This document shows, piece after piece, positions 23,700 through 36,700 of a stretch of 64,000 bases of DNA. Source of the DNA: Bretschneidera sinensis (lineage: Eukaryota > Streptophyta > Magnoliopsida > Brassicales > Akaniaceae). Under the pieces are notes generated by a model. The model saw only the letters and a list, made by a program, of their open reading frames with translations. It ran no database searches and was not told the origin of the DNA. Made by a program: the position numbers and the translations under genes. The stretch spans positions 137,545,328 to 137,609,327 of the forward strand of contig CM043700.1 in NCBI GenBank assembly GCA_023935145.1, written 5' to 3'. Each line of letters begins with the position of its first letter. The first letter of the stretch is position 1.

Positions 23700-26600
23700 C
23701 TTCTCGTGCTTAAGGGGCTCTCTTTGGGTAGTGAGTGGGTGTTGACAGGAGTGTATAGCCCGGTTGATAATAGTAAAATGAGTCTCTTTTGGGGGAGCTT
23801 GCGGAGGTTAGATGTCGGTGGGATCTTCCTTGGGTGGTGGGAGGGGATTTTAATGCAGTTCTTTATTCTCATGAGAGAGCAAGGTGTGTGATTGAGGATA
23901 ATTTTATGAGGGAGTTTTTGGCTTTTGCTAGGGGACATGATCGGATTGATTTACTTTTGTCGGGAGGGTCTTTCACCTGGTCGAGCATTAGGGAAATCCC
24001 CTCGTTTTCTAGGATTGACCGTTTTCTTGTGTTTGGTTGCTGGGAAGCCCTCTTTCCTAGTTTGATTCAAAAACTTTTGTGTCGGCCCACTTCAGATCAT
24101 TATCTTATTGTGCTTGAAGTGGGGGGTTTGCATGGGGTCCAACTCCATTCTGTTTTGAGAATGTGGCTTAAGGTGAAAGGTTTTCAGGATCTTGTCAAAG
24201 GTTGATGGGAAAGTTGTACTGTAAAGGGATTTGCCAGTTTTATGGTGGCTACAAAATTGAAATCTCTAAAAATGGAGGTGAGAAAATGAAACAAAGAGTC
24301 GCTTGGGAATGTCAATTCCGCTATTAATGCGTTGATGGGGGAGGTGAGTGGGCTTGATGAGAAAGAGGTTCGCTCGGGACTTTCGAGGGAGGAAAGTGAG
24401 AGAAGGGTGTGGATTAACAAAGAATTGTTTAAGCTCATTGCAATGGAAGAGATGTCGTGGAGGCAAAAATCTAGAGAAATTTGGCTCAGGGAAGGGGATA
24501 AGAATACCAAATTTTTTCATCGGATGGCAAACGATTATAGGAGGCACAATTTTATTAGCTCCATTGAGATAGACGTGGCGGTTTTTGAGGAGGAAGGTTA
24601 TGAAAGAGGCTATATGTTCATTCTATAAGTCTCTTTTTAAGGAGAATTGTGATAGAAGACCGAAGTTTGATGGGTTGAATTTCTCTACTATCGATGATAG
24701 AGGCGCAAATTGGATTGAGTGTCCTTTCGATAAAGAGGAGATTCTTTATGTTCTCTGGAAGTGCATTGGAGATAAGGCTCCTAGAGTTGGTTATGTGTTT
24801 TTGCCTATTTGGGCTAGTATGTGCTTGGTGATCTAAGCGTGCACATCGGGGCATGCCCGTGTGTGGTGTGTGTTGCTTAAACGGGGTGTGCTTCTGTGGG
24901 CACGCCGCTTGTTGCACCTTGCCCATATTCATTGTTGCTTGATCCTTAACTTGTTATGTGATATCATTTTGTGGCTAATGTTTTCCTTTTTGCTTGCAGA
25001 GTGTGCAAGCCGTTAAGCTATTTGAGTGAGCTAGACTGACTTGCTTGGGGGAACCAAGAGTGTTACACGGGCCTACGCATTTGAGGGAAAGTGCTAGGAC
25101 CGTGACATAGTCCCGATGGTTTTACCATGATGTTCCTTAAGCACAATTGGGAAGTCCTAAGATGAGATATTCTCAGGCTTTTTGAGGAGTACCATTTTTC
25201 ATGTGAGTTTGTAAATAATCTCAACTCTACCTTTATTGTCCTGATTCCGAAGAAGGTGGGAGCTACTAATGTTAAAGATTTTTGGCCTATTAGCCTTGTG
25301 GGATGTATTTATAAACTATTCTCGAAGGTCCTTACCTGCAGACTAAAGAAAGTTATCTCCAAAGTGGTAAGTACTTTCCAAAACGCTTTTGTGGAGGGTA
25401 GACAAATTTTGGATGCTATCTTAATTGCTATCTTGAAGCAAGGAGGGGGAGGGGTGATTTGTAAACTTGATATGGAGAAGGCCTATGATCATGTGTGCTA
25501 GAGTTTTGTGATGCACCTTTTGAAGAGAATGGGGTTTGGGGACAAATGGTGTGAATGGATCGTCAAATGTATCTCCTGGACATCGTTTTTGATAGTTGTT
25601 AATGGGTCTCCCTCTGGCCACTTTAAAGTTTCACGAGGTTTGAGGCAAGGGGACCCATTATCTCTTTTTTCTATTCACTTTGGTCATGGAGGCTCTGAGT
25701 AAAATGTTGATGAAGGCGGTGGATGAGGGTCTGTTGAGCAGTTTTAAGGTCGTGAAAGGAGGAGGGAGTGTTAGTGTGTCTCATATTCTCTTTGTAGATG
25801 ATACTATTGCCTTTTGTGAAGCGAATGCCACTCAAATCTTACATTTTGGGTGTGTGCTTTTATGTTTTGAAGTTGTCTATGGTATCAAGGTTAACGATAG
25901 CAAGAGTGATTTGATCCCCCTTAGTGAGAAAATAAATGGTAATTTTCTCGCTAGCTTGTTGTACCTACCTTAGTCTTCCCCTTGGTGCCAAATTTAAAGA
26001 CTTAAGTGTGTCGAACCCAGTGCTGGAGAGGTTTGAAAAATAGTTAGCCGGGTGGAAGAATCACTATCTCTCTAAAGGAAAAAGACTTACTTTTATTAAA
26101 AGCACTCTTTCTAGCCTCCCTATCTGCTTCATGTCCCTCTTTCCAATTCTGGGTGTGGTGGCTAAGAGGTTGAAGATTATTCAAAAGAAGTTTCTTTGGG
26201 GCATTTCGGGGAAAGATTACAAATATCACTTGGTGAGGTAGAGTGTGGTTAAGCAATCTTTGGAAAAAAGAGGACTTGGTATAAAGTGCCTTACTTTATT
26301 CAATAAAGTGCTCATAGGGAAGTGGTTATGGAGATTTCTTGTGGAGAATGAGCACTTTTGAAGAAAGGTGGTTGTAGTTAAGTTTGGGTTGGAGCCTCGC
26401 AAGTGAATGTCCAAAAAAGGAAGAGGGCCTTATGTTGTTGGGATTTGAAAATGGATTCAGAATGGTTGGGAGGACTTGTGCTCGTCTTTCTATGGCGGTA
26501 GGTAATGGTAGGAGAACTCGATTGTCACTTGATACACGCCTCTTAAAGATCAATTTTCGAGATTTTTTCATTGAGCGATAAAGAAATTTTTATTTCTTCG

Positions 26601-27420
26601 TTCATCTTCGGTTCTAATGGTTTTATCTCGTGGGATGTCCTAGTAATCCGAAATGTCTATGATTGGGAGGTAGCGGGGGTGGAATTTTTTTTGGAAACAT
26701 TGTATAACTGTAGAATGGATATATCAAAAGAGGATGCGATTATTTGGAAAGAAAACCAGGTAAAGAATTTGAGGTGAAATTTTATTAGAAGATTCTTTGG
26801 GCCGATATCCCTTCCGAAGGTTCTTTCAACTTCCCGTGGAAAGCTATTTGATGTTCCCGGGCCTAAAAAAAGGTGAGTTTTTTTTTGCTTGGGAAGCCAC
26901 TTGGGAGAAGATTCTCACTTTAGTTAATTGACAAAAAAGAGGGAGGGTTTTGGTGAATCGGTGTTTCATTTGTAAAGAATGCGTCCGTATTTCATTTTTT
27001 GTTGGAGTGTTCTTTGGCTAGAGCATTATGGGAGATGATCTATAAGGTTTTGTGGGTTTCTTAGGTGATTGTCGGCTCCGTGAGAGATGAGGTTTGGGCT
27101 CAGTGTGGTTTTAAGGCTTCTAAGAGTCTCAAGAAAGCTTACTTTATGACTCCTTTTTATATCCTTTAGATTATTTGGAGCGAGAGGAATCGTAGAGCTT
27201 TTGATAGTGTTGAAAAACCTATTAATGTAATTATGGAAATGTGGTTCAATTCTCTTAATTTTTGGTTCAAGGGGAATTATTTTGTAAATGAGATAGACAT
27301 AGTAGATTTTGTGGAATATCTATTTTATAGATAGTCTTTGTACATGGGTTGCACCTTCTTGATGTGTTTTTCGTTTTTATACAATTTACTTATAAAAAAT
27401 GAAAAATAGAATAAAGAAAA
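23700..27420 (+). mobile_element. Near full-length but inactivated L1-type LINE (ORF2: endonuclease, RT, zf-RVT)
   Basis: A plant L1-clade retrotransposon with domains in order. The apurinic endonuclease (23.70-24.2 kb) has VLTGVYSPVDN, VVGGDFNAVLYSHER, GSFTWSS and TSDHYLIVLE. A linker (24.2-24.78 kb) carries REGDKNTKFFHRMAN. Reverse transcriptase (25.11-25.97 kb) has [42 protein letters not shown] and FVDDT as the catalytic box. The post-RT region (26.0-26.6 kb) has [16 protein letters not shown] sequence. The zf-RVT C-terminus (26.86-27.33 kb) has WEMIYKVLW and WSERNRRAFD. The 3' end reads GGGTTGCACCTTCTTGATG then an A-rich tail near 27410. Stops (for example after DHVC at 25501) and frameshifts disable it, and a 326-bp insertion splits the RT N-terminus. 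Confidence 0.9.
24785..25110 (-). mobile_element. Probable solo LTR inserted in the LINE reverse transcriptase
   Basis: The LINE frame runs to GDKAP at 24782, then breaks, and resumes with DGFTMMFLKHNW at about 25113. The 326-bp stretch between is foreign. On the minus strand it starts TGTCACGGTCC (25107-25097), a common start of plant LTRs, and it ends near AACCA around 24788. TAG occurs at both junctions (24782-24784, 25108-25110), but a clean 5-bp duplication is not seen. The LTR identity is therefore an inference; the insertion itself is clear from the interrupted RT. Confidence 0.6.
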
Positions 27421-27955
27421 AACGAAGACTTAGAGAAATGTTACATGATATATGATTTTGTTTTTCATTGTAATGGATGCTTGGTGTGAAGATTCGTCCC
27501 TTTGATTGTTGTCTTACCACTTTCATGTTCTGAGGCGGATGGGTTGATGTAAAGATCTTCTACTCCATTTACTCTATGAAATGTCTTTTTTTTCTGTTTG
27601 GTATCGCTAAATGTTTATATGTGTTTTAGATGTGTCCACCATGGAATTTGTTTGCATAAATTTGGTACAGCAATAATTATTGAGTCATTGTTCTTCAAGC
27701 TTTTGTGGATGTTAAATTTGAATCTTAACAGAGTTATTTTAAGAGGTTAAAATAAATTTTATCATTTTACTTCAGTAAGTCAGAAGTTGATATAGAGACC
27801 ATGAGCATTCCGCATACATGATTTGAGTATTTTATGGGGGTGATCAAATTAAGCTTTTGTGCTGTTCTCTTGAAATTTTGTATAGAGTTTCTGCAGCCTA
27901 TCGCTTTCATCATCTTTTCCTCTAGATGCTATCTCTTTTAAAATTTTCCTAAATG

Positions 27956-29066
27956 TAAGGGTCTGTTTGCTTCATGGATAGGATTATAATGGGATAAAAT
28001 TAGGATTATAATAGGATAAGATTATAAGGGATTAAATTGGTACTAACTTGGTCTTATGTTTGATGTTTAGGATTAGCTAATTGGTATTACAATAGGATTA
28101 AAGATTAAAAGACTATACTAACCTTTACTATTTATCATCATCTACTAACATAATTTCTTCACAAACCATACGAATTTCATCACAAAATTTCAATAGAAGT
28201 AGAATTTCAATATTTTTCTTATTTTTATTTTTAGATGCAGAGGAGATAAATTAAACACTTCAAAACTTGGGCCACGTATCGCATAACTCATCATTTCTAA
28301 GATCTTGTAGTATGTCATCGGGAAGAAACTTGAATACATGGAGACACAGACTCACCTGATCAAATATTTGCCAAACAATTTGCACCGAAATTTGATTCCA
28401 TGTGTCTATGAGAAATAGTGCAGTCTAAATCTTTCCATTTTCTAGAGTGAGTTTTCCTAGCAGAGAGATGCAAGAGAGACAAGAGGTAGAGATAGAGTTT
28501 TCCCACCATTTTCTCATATTTTTTAGCAAACCGAACACCCCTTCCTCCCTTATTTTCTGTTAAAATCAAAGAAAAATACTGAAAATTTCTCATGTCATCT
28601 AATTCTTCAAAGATCCTTACCAAATCCAAGTGAAATCTTCAAAAACCGGAAAGAAAATAGAATTTTCTCACAGATTTTCTTTCAAACCAAACACTCGTTC
28701 CTCTCATGTTTTTTGATTAAACCAAAGAGAACTTTCAAAGTACCCAGATTTGACCCAGAAGACGAGGCTGGTGGCACAAACTATATTTGCCGAGATGGAG
28801 GAGGAAGAATGAAGAATAAGAAGAAGAAAGAAAAAAGAATAAGGAGGAGGACGAGAAGACGGAGAAGAAATTGGAAAAGGGGTTCTTTGTAACCAAGGGC
28901 AAAATGGGGATAAAACAAAAATTTGAATCCCATGGGGGAGGTGGGACAAAAATACTAGGATTAAGATTAGATTTGTGTCGTTTTAATCCTGTTCATATGG
29001 GATTAACTGTTCATATGGGACTAAAATAGTCCATCTTACTTTGTCCCTGAATTAAACAGTCACTAA
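27956..29066. mobile_element. 1.1-kb Tourist-like (PIF/Harbinger) non-autonomous element
   Basis: Positions 27959-29063 start GGGTCTGTTTGCTTCATGGA and end, in reverse complement, GTGACTGTTTAATTCAGGGA. TAA lies on both sides (27956-27958, 29064-29066). Subterminal regions are rich in GGATTA/TAATCC-type motifs on both ends. No transposase frame is recognisable: the 89-codon minus-strand frame at 28629-28360 resembles nothing I know. It is probably a deleted or captured-filler derivative of a larger Harbinger-type transposon. Confidence 0.65.
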
Positions 29067-30264
29067 ACATATCACTTATAAACAAACTATGGATCATCAA
29101 AATCCTCTTATATCATCTTGACACTTTTGGGCACAGGGTCTCTACGCATGATTTGCATGGTTTTACACAATCTGGGAAGAACACAAGTAATCGATGTTGG
29201 GGCTTTGGTATCACTTATATAGAATAGCAAGAAAAAAATCACTATGACAATAAAATAAAAATAAATCAATCTAAGTAATTTTTCAATCGCAGGGAAGGGA
29301 AGCAGTAACTCAATAACAAGGTGTGGATGAATTACAATGTTCGAGTAAAATAGCATAAGGTATCTATGAAAACCTTACTCTTAATACAATAAGGAAACAA
29401 ATACTGAAACCTCATAATTAAATACTTAAATTAGGTCTTTTCTTGAAAAACTTGACCTTAATTCTTAAAGAAATTCTTAGTTTGTCCCATCACATTGTCT
29501 TAATAATTATTTTTTGAATCAAAGGCAATGGTGGTTGTTTGATCTTCTTGTTTTCAATTACCCAAAACATTTTATCAGCCTGGCTCACTGTTTTGCTATA
29601 AACTGCAAGTAGTAGTTATATGGTCTTTTCATGCTTAAAGATTGATTTGTTGATGCTGTGCTGACCTCCATGCGCTTAAAAACAATGAAAGGGATTAGCA
29701 GTCCCTTTCTGGATATATTACCCATATATTTAGTTTAAGAGTAAAGATTAGGGTACATGAGAAACGCCGCTCAAAAATATTCATTCGCGAACTCAGTGAT
29801 TGAGGACGCATCATGTCGCACGGACTTTGTAAGTTTTTTTCACTTTTTGCTCTTATCCATTCATGTCCGTTACAAATAGTCGAGTTTCTTGAAATTACCA
29901 GTCGGACACTAGGGTTGCATGGATGGACAATAGTGACGGATGAAAATGATGGCTCTCTAATAGAACTCTTAGTTTAGGCGTGTGTGATCAGATTTTATGG
30001 GTTTTGATCATGTCTAATAGTATAATTTACTCTTCTTAGTTCTAGTGGTTATTTTTAATTGTTCGTCAGTTGTCATTGGCATTGTTTGCGTTTTATTTAA
30101 ACATGTTTAAAGTATGCTTTAAATGAAACCCAAATAATGTCATTGGACCTTTGACCTTGAAAATGTAGAAAAGAGGTTGGTGCACAATTTCCAAATTAGT
30201 CCAAAGATGAATCTCTTCACCAGCATTTGATTTGGTGCTGATTTAGAGAAATACTTACTTGCAT
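29067..30264. other. AT-rich spacer without recognised features
   Basis: No coding exons, RNA gene or clear transposon is visible. Short open frames reflect base composition. A stretch around 29750-29960 is less AT-rich than its surroundings and could be old transposon sequence, but I cannot assign it. Confidence 0.35.
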
Positions 30265-30430
30265 GAGTGTAAATCTTACTTTTACATTAAGTAAAAATTT
30301 TATTGGTAATTTTAAATAATTTTATTGGTAACGTCTGTATAATCATTATTTAGGTTACCAATAAAGTTACTTAACAGTTATCAATAAAATTTTCGACTCA
30401 GTGTGAAAATAGTGTTTTACATCCAATCCA
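30265..30430. repeat. Foldback repeat, family member 1
   Basis: An AT-rich palindromic repeat. Its left arm (AAAAATTTTATTGGTAATTT) pairs with its right arm (ATCAATAAAATTTTCGACTC region). It is similar over about 150 bp to 46655-46805; shared order is CTTTTACAT, TAATTTTAA, GTATAA, CTATTTA/CATTATTTAGG, TTAACAGTTA, TTTACA. It is probably a MITE family, but the exact ends are unclear. Confidence 0.55.
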
Positions 30431-30507
30431 AATTTGAATTTCATTCAGATTTATGTACCAAGTATTTTTATTCTCCTTTTGAAAATGCTTTGAAAAAATT
30501 CTCTTCA

Positions 30508-30789
30508 AAGTGCTTTAGTTCATGAGTGTAAAATGCTGATTCAAACGGAATGGGAATGTCTATGTTAGACATAGGAAAAAAAGAAGGGAATCAATGCGCT
30601 GATATGCTTGCTAACATGAGGGTGGGGGGCATTTTTGATTTGGAGGTTCTTGACAGGCCTCCTGCTGCTCTAAGGCCTCTTCTACAACAAAAATTAGGGC
30701 AAATGGTACCCAATTCCCCAAGATGGTTTAAGCATAGCATCAATTTTAGTGTTCAATCCATGCAACTATTTTCTTTGACTGTCAATTAA
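30508..30789 (+). pseudogene. Orphan RNase H (RVT_3-type) fragment
   Basis: The plus-strand translation gives ALVHECKMLIQTEWECLC, then stops and a frameshift, then EGNQCADMLANMRVGGIFDL and a proline-rich tail ending at TAA (30787-30789). The ECK...LI...W spacing and the GNQCADMLAN box are typical of the C-terminal half of the RNase H domain found in plant LINE-derived proteins. The frame breaks near 30565 and no RT lies upstream, so this is a dead scrap rather than a gene. Confidence 0.65.
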
Positions 30790-33085
30790 TTTTCATAACT
30801 AGTTTTTCTACAGATATGATTGCTTATTAATTAATTAACAGAAATAAAGTAGCCCGTAGCTTGCATAATGCTTACAGTTGAAATTGAATGCCTTTGTTTT
30901 TCTTTGACCAAATTCGGACTTTACATCAGCAGAAGTGCCAACGAGAAAAGGCAACGAAGAAAGCGGCGCCAAGATAATAATAATCCTGCTTTCACGTTGG
31001 AGCCCTAAAGAAGTATAAAGGACCGCTTTTTTCATGCTTTATCCTCCCAACTTGTATTTCTCTGTTGGCACTTTGGCTTTAGCTCTTTGATCAGATTAAT
31101 AATGCATCTATTGCAATTGGTGTGACAATGCTTGTATGGTATTTCATTTGATCAAACAGTAATTTTAATTTATGATTTACAAAATGGTTTTTGAAACAAT
31201 TTTTTTGGTAAAATTAAAAATTGTATGGTATTTAGTAAAATCAATTTTTTTTAATAAAAATTCAATTTCTTATATATTATTTTTGAGGTTTTGATTTTTT
31301 TCATAAACCAATTTTTAAAGGCTATCTAACCTAGCTTCTATGTATAGAAACATAAATTGCTTCCTAAACATTGTCAAATAGTTGCAAACGATATTTAACT
31401 GGATTTTTTAATTCATATTTATACAAAATTTTATTTGAAACTAGTGTTCTTGTTTAGCCCAACAGTGGAAATGATCTATGTTTATAAAATAGTTTTTGAA
31501 ATTGTTTATGTTAAACCAACAGTAAAATTATAAATTGTTTATTGTTTGTCAAAATAGCAGTGGGAATAATTTTTCTAATACAAATTCAACTTCTTAAAAA
31601 CAAAAACAATTTCATAAAATCAATTCATAGCGTGAAGTCTCAAATTCGACACTTTCTATAACCCTTTATAGTCACTATAGGGTTTCTTTCTTAATTAAAT
31701 AGCTCATTTCTCTGGTGCGTTGAGTGTGAGATGTCGTGCACCTCGATGTTTAGGGTGTAAGACATGTCTACCAAAGATAGTTCTTCGGTTACCAAAAAGA
31801 AGAGATAATTTCATAAAGTGTTTTTTAAAATGTTTGATTATCTTCTATTTATACAAAACAAAATCTATTTTATAAAATCTCACTTGTGCTTATCTAACTT
31901 CTAATGAAAGGAGATAATATTTTTTTTTTTTAATATACCTTCTTGTGGGCCGTCTGGAAGTTAACTAACAGAGTGTTGCAAAACACACAAAAAAAAAAAT
32001 CTCACAAAGCAAAAGGCTTATCCTGTTATCCATTTTGTGTCTCACGTCAATAAGAAGTGGACATGACGAGAACTCATGATCAGTAAAACGAATTGAAACT
32101 GAAAGGGCAAAGAAGAAAAACAAAGCAGAGAAGTGGACGTGAGAGGAACGACGACGTGTTTGATCGTTTGGTACTCTTCCTTTTCTTCCCCCCATTGTAA
32201 GTTGTTGTTTTATGGGCACATGGGGTCCTCCACCCTTTCTTGCTTAATATGGGCTTTTTCAGTGCTTTCCTTTGAGACCCTACCTCCCCATGGGGCCCAT
32301 CCGTAATGCCTGCTCTCTTTTACTAAATCTGTACTTAAAGTGGGCTTGGCTTTAGGTAATCGCCGCTTTAATGATGGTATGATTTAACCATAAAAAGCCT
32401 AACAATTGTTTAGGTTTTAGTGCCACCGTTTTGGGTGGCATCGTTACGTGGCATTCACGTGCTTTCCCGTTCACATGATTTAACCAAAAGTCATGCTTAA
32501 TTTTATTTTTTTTTAATCAAAAAGTTGGTGCAGACCTCGATTATTATTATTATTTTTTTTTTATGTTTTAGATTCTAAATTTCAGGATGCATAATTTCTC
32601 ATGTTTCACGTATAAAAAAAATAATATATTTTTTTTAATTAAATAAAATATTTAATTAAATAACATTTTTTTTATTAAAACAATCATAAAGTTAAAAAAA
32701 TTGTTTACTGTTTGATAAACAATTGTGAAGTTTTTACATTTAAGATAAATTCTATTTTTTAAAGGAAAAAAATATATTGAAAACTCTACCAAATGATATT
32801 ACTAAAGAGCTATTGTATGCATATAAAAAAGAAGAAAATTTTAAAAGTAACCCTCAGCTTATATCTTGAGAACATTTGCATCCCTCTAGTTTTAAAAATA
32901 TCAAAAACGTCCTTCAAACTTGCAGATGGCTTGGTATGGAGATGTCTCCGTTTTTTCGCAAAGAAGAAGAAAAAATGAAATACGTTGAATTTGAGGGATG
33001 AGATTCGGGTTTGATCTTTTTCTCAATCAATGTTAAAAAAAAAAATAATGTATACTATACTATTATTAATAAAGCTAATAAATAA
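30790..33085. other. Gene-free AT-rich spacer
   Basis: No gene is supported. Around 31140-31620 there are A/T-rich repeats with words such as AAACCAACAGTAAAATTATA that recur, in altered form, near 53.2 and 61.0 kb, suggesting an old dispersed foldback family. A less AT-rich patch near 32000-32330 has no convincing frame on either strand. Confidence 0.4.
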
Positions 33086-33318
33086 TACTTTTTTTGTCCC
33101 AATTTATATGTCACAATTAATTTTTTGAAGTAAGTTTGATTTTGGTTTTTTAAAAATATGTTATTGATTTAAAATTATAAAAAAAATATTTTTGAATACT
33201 TATGAATTTTATTAAACTATATTAATAAATTTTAATTAATTTAAAACTAAAGAAAAAGTTTAATCATTTAATTAGATGAATAATACACGGTGACATATAA
33301 ATTTGGACGAAAAAAATA
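33086..33318. mobile_element. Stowaway-like MITE (TA target duplication)
   Basis: Positions 33088-33316 start CTTTTTTTGTCCCAATTTAT. In reverse complement, the other end reads TTTTTTTCGTCCAAATTTAT. Both continue with ATGTCAC. TA flanks each side. This matches the GTCCCAATTTATATGTCAC-type ends of plant Stowaway/mariner MITEs. It has no coding content. Confidence 0.8.
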
Positions 33319-33620
33319 ATAAATTAATTAAATCTATTGATCTAATGATTATATTCAAATCTTTCATAGAAAAGACTATGATAATTCTCGTTAATATAAA
33401 AGAAAAATAAGGATGTTGGTTAAAAATTAAAAATAGAGATCACTTGAGCCCTAATCCTTGTGACAAGTATATCTCCCATGTCATATTACACATTTTTCTA
33501 TTTCATTAGTAATAACTTGGTATAGCCATTAAGCAAAGTGATGAAAAATGTAATGATGGTTGGAAAAAGAGTTTGTGAGTCATTGTAGCATTATTTTAAC
33601 CCATGTTAAATGTAAAAATA

Positions 33621-33793
33621 TTTGGTTAGATCGAGTCTAAACTATTAATTTTAGATTTATTTAAAATTTTATTAGTAATTTTATAAAATTTTATTGATAA
33701 AGTCAATATAGATGTGAAACTACTAAAAATAATATTACTAGTGAAAATTTAATCTAATCTAAAATACTATATTTAAATCCGATCTAACCAAGT
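33621..33793. repeat. Foldback repeat with GGTTAGATCG ends, family member 2
   Basis: The left end TTTGGTTAGATCGAGTCTAA is mirrored by TTAAATCCGATCTAACCAAG on the right. The interior carries AAAATTTTATTAGTAATTTT and its approximate complement. Related ends occur at 46610-46640 (GATCCGATCTAACCAAGTAT). Its size (about 170 bp) and symmetry suggest a MITE, but a target duplication is not clear. Confidence 0.6.
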
Positions 33794-33799
33794 AAAAGG

Positions 33800-36700
33800 T
33801 CACGTTAAAGCCATTGGCTAAACAATTTCTTTTTCTTTTCAATAAAAGATCATTTCACGAGGTTAAGAAAACAAGTTTTTTTTTTCTGGGTGGGCTCCTT
33901 TTGATGAGAATGTGTGATGTATATGCCATGTTTTAAACTTCCAGTTTATGGGGTAAAAAGGAGAGGAAAAAAAGGAGGAACAAAGAATCAACTTGGTGGT
34001 TGCTTAGCTGGTGACAGATAAATCTAAGGGTTAATCCACATGGTAGACAGAAGATGACTGTCCATTCACATCACATGCCCACCCATGTGAATTAGAAATA
34101 CCTTTTGTCTATAGCTACATGTATAACTTTTTCCCATGAGGCCAGTAAATAAAAGTCAGTCGGTTAAGAAAAATTATTTGTTGTTTTTGATAAAATAAAG
34201 TGTTACTATTTATTTATTGATAATATGAATAATTTAAATGATAATTTTTAAAAACTCGATTTTAACTTTAGAAAAACGATAATACTGCATAGATCATAAA
34301 CATTCAATAAAATTTTGTAACCTACGTGCACAGTCTTTTTTTTTGCGCAATGTAATTTTAACAATGATAACATTTAATGGAAACTGCAAATACTAGCTAG
34401 GGATAAAAAATGGTTATTGCCCATTTATGTTGTTGCAGTTTATGGTAGAAAATTCATGCACTGATATGATTCACTAGCGGGGGAAAGAGCTCATGATGTC
34501 TGCCCAACCTTAATTGATAGTACAACTTTGGTTGCAGCATCATCTTTTATTTATTTAAAAAAAAGAAAAAGACGAACACTTTGGTCAGAAAATCAATCTT
34601 CGATTTAGTCCGAACAAGAATTATATTCGACAAAAGTGAATACTTTTGATTTAATAAAATTTTTGATTCAATTTTAATTAAAAGAAATTTTATTTGATAT
34701 TAATAAATATTTTTAATCCAAACAAATATTATGAATTAAATTTAAATTAATCGTATAAAGAACATATAAAATAATGTTATTATTGTAAAAGAAAAACTAC
34801 CATCCAAATAAGTGCGTTGCTTTTATAATTTTTTTATTGGCATATAGCTCTTATATTTTGATAAAATATATACAATAATAGAAAAAAATATATATATAAA
34901 AAATATATTTAATATATACATCAATGATTTAAAACTTACGTGTGAACGTGACGAAAGCTCTTTTTTTTATATATTCATAATACAATCTCAATATTTCAAT
35001 TTGTTGAAATTTTGATTTGACTTATATTACTGACTCAATTAAAAATATATTTTATTATATTATAAGTTAAATTTTATAATAAAATAATAATAATAAATCT
35101 CAATCTATCAGATGAGATAAAAAAAACAAAACTTATAGTAAAAACCTAATTATTTCTTTTTTTATTTATTTTTAAAATAAATATAATATCGTACAATCAA
35201 TTTGTTAAAAAATACTCAACATATCATATGAGTATACAATTTGAACGTGTAAATTAAAATTGTGGAATTTAATCATCTCAAATACTTTTTATATTTATTT
35301 ATAGATAAGAATCTCTTTTGCTTGTGATGATACATCCTCTCATTTAAATAAGAGGAGAAAGATATTTACAGTTGCTTATATAATACATATTAGGCTGTAA
35401 AAATAAAGTATTGGTGGGCATAGTGGAAGGGCATCTATCCAGGTAGACAAGTTCTACAAGGCATCTATCCTTACGTACAGCACCACAGCTAAGAGAAGTT
35501 GAGCCAGCGAAGCAACCACATAAAACAAACCCACTAAATATTACTATGTTTTGTAAGACAAGCAACACTAATATGCTCTTTATATACAATACGCATACGA
35601 ATAAAAAATACATCACTCCGGAAAAAAAGGAGGAGAAAAAAATATAGATTAAATATCATGTGTATATGTATATTTACGGACCCAATTCGAGTTATTACAA
35701 AATAAAAAAAAATCATCAGTAATCACGAAAAAATTGAGTAATAACTTCAGTATTAATTTTTTTTAAATAATTATTATCAATTTTTTTATGATTACTAATT
35801 CATACGAAATCATGTTCGTATCAAGTTTTTGAATCTTGAAAATGTGAACGCAAGAAAAACATGAAGAAAAAAAAAACAAAAAGCCAAAACTTTCTTTTAT
35901 TTTCTAATTTCTTCGGTGTTTATATTTTAAAATTGTATTTTTTTCAATTTCTTTTATATTAAAATGAAACAAAAAATTCTCATTAAACAACTCATTTAAA
36001 ATTGGATCAATGGTTACCATTTTTATCATAACTTCAATTAACACATGAATATTCATGTCTACCCTATATAAATAAATGAAAATGAATTTTTTTTTATCCT
36101 TTAAATAAAAAATTTTAATTTTCTTATTTTTCATGTTTGTGTAGGTCCGTGAACTCATCTTATAGATCTTCAACATCAACAAAGTGTATTTTTTTATTTA
36201 TTGAAGTGATGTTACAATATAAACTCATACTATCTCATTATCCAAACAAAAACTAATGATATTATCACAATCTACTTAAAATGAAATAAATAACCTATAT
36301 ATAAATCAAACAAATAATCTACTTAGTGTAAATATCAAATTTAAAACTTTATAATCTTATGACGTGACTGTAGTATTTTTTTTATAAGATTCGGATTCCA
36401 TCCCAACAGTGTAAATATTTTTTTTTTGTTTCAAATCTCATTGATACTTACCCAAATTACCTTCTCTCCTCCAAGTTTCCATTTTACCCAAATACCCCTA
36501 TGTAATTGTGATTATTACAAAGCAATACACCTTTTGAGCTGACCAAAATGCCCCTCCATTCATGATGATGATGCCTTTATTACTTTGATTCGTGCACCAA
36601 ATGATGGCATAGTTCCATTTCTATAGTCCTAATCTTAAAGTTGATTTGTGCATTAAATGTAATATTGATTGGTTTGGACCCACTTCCTTTGCATTATATG

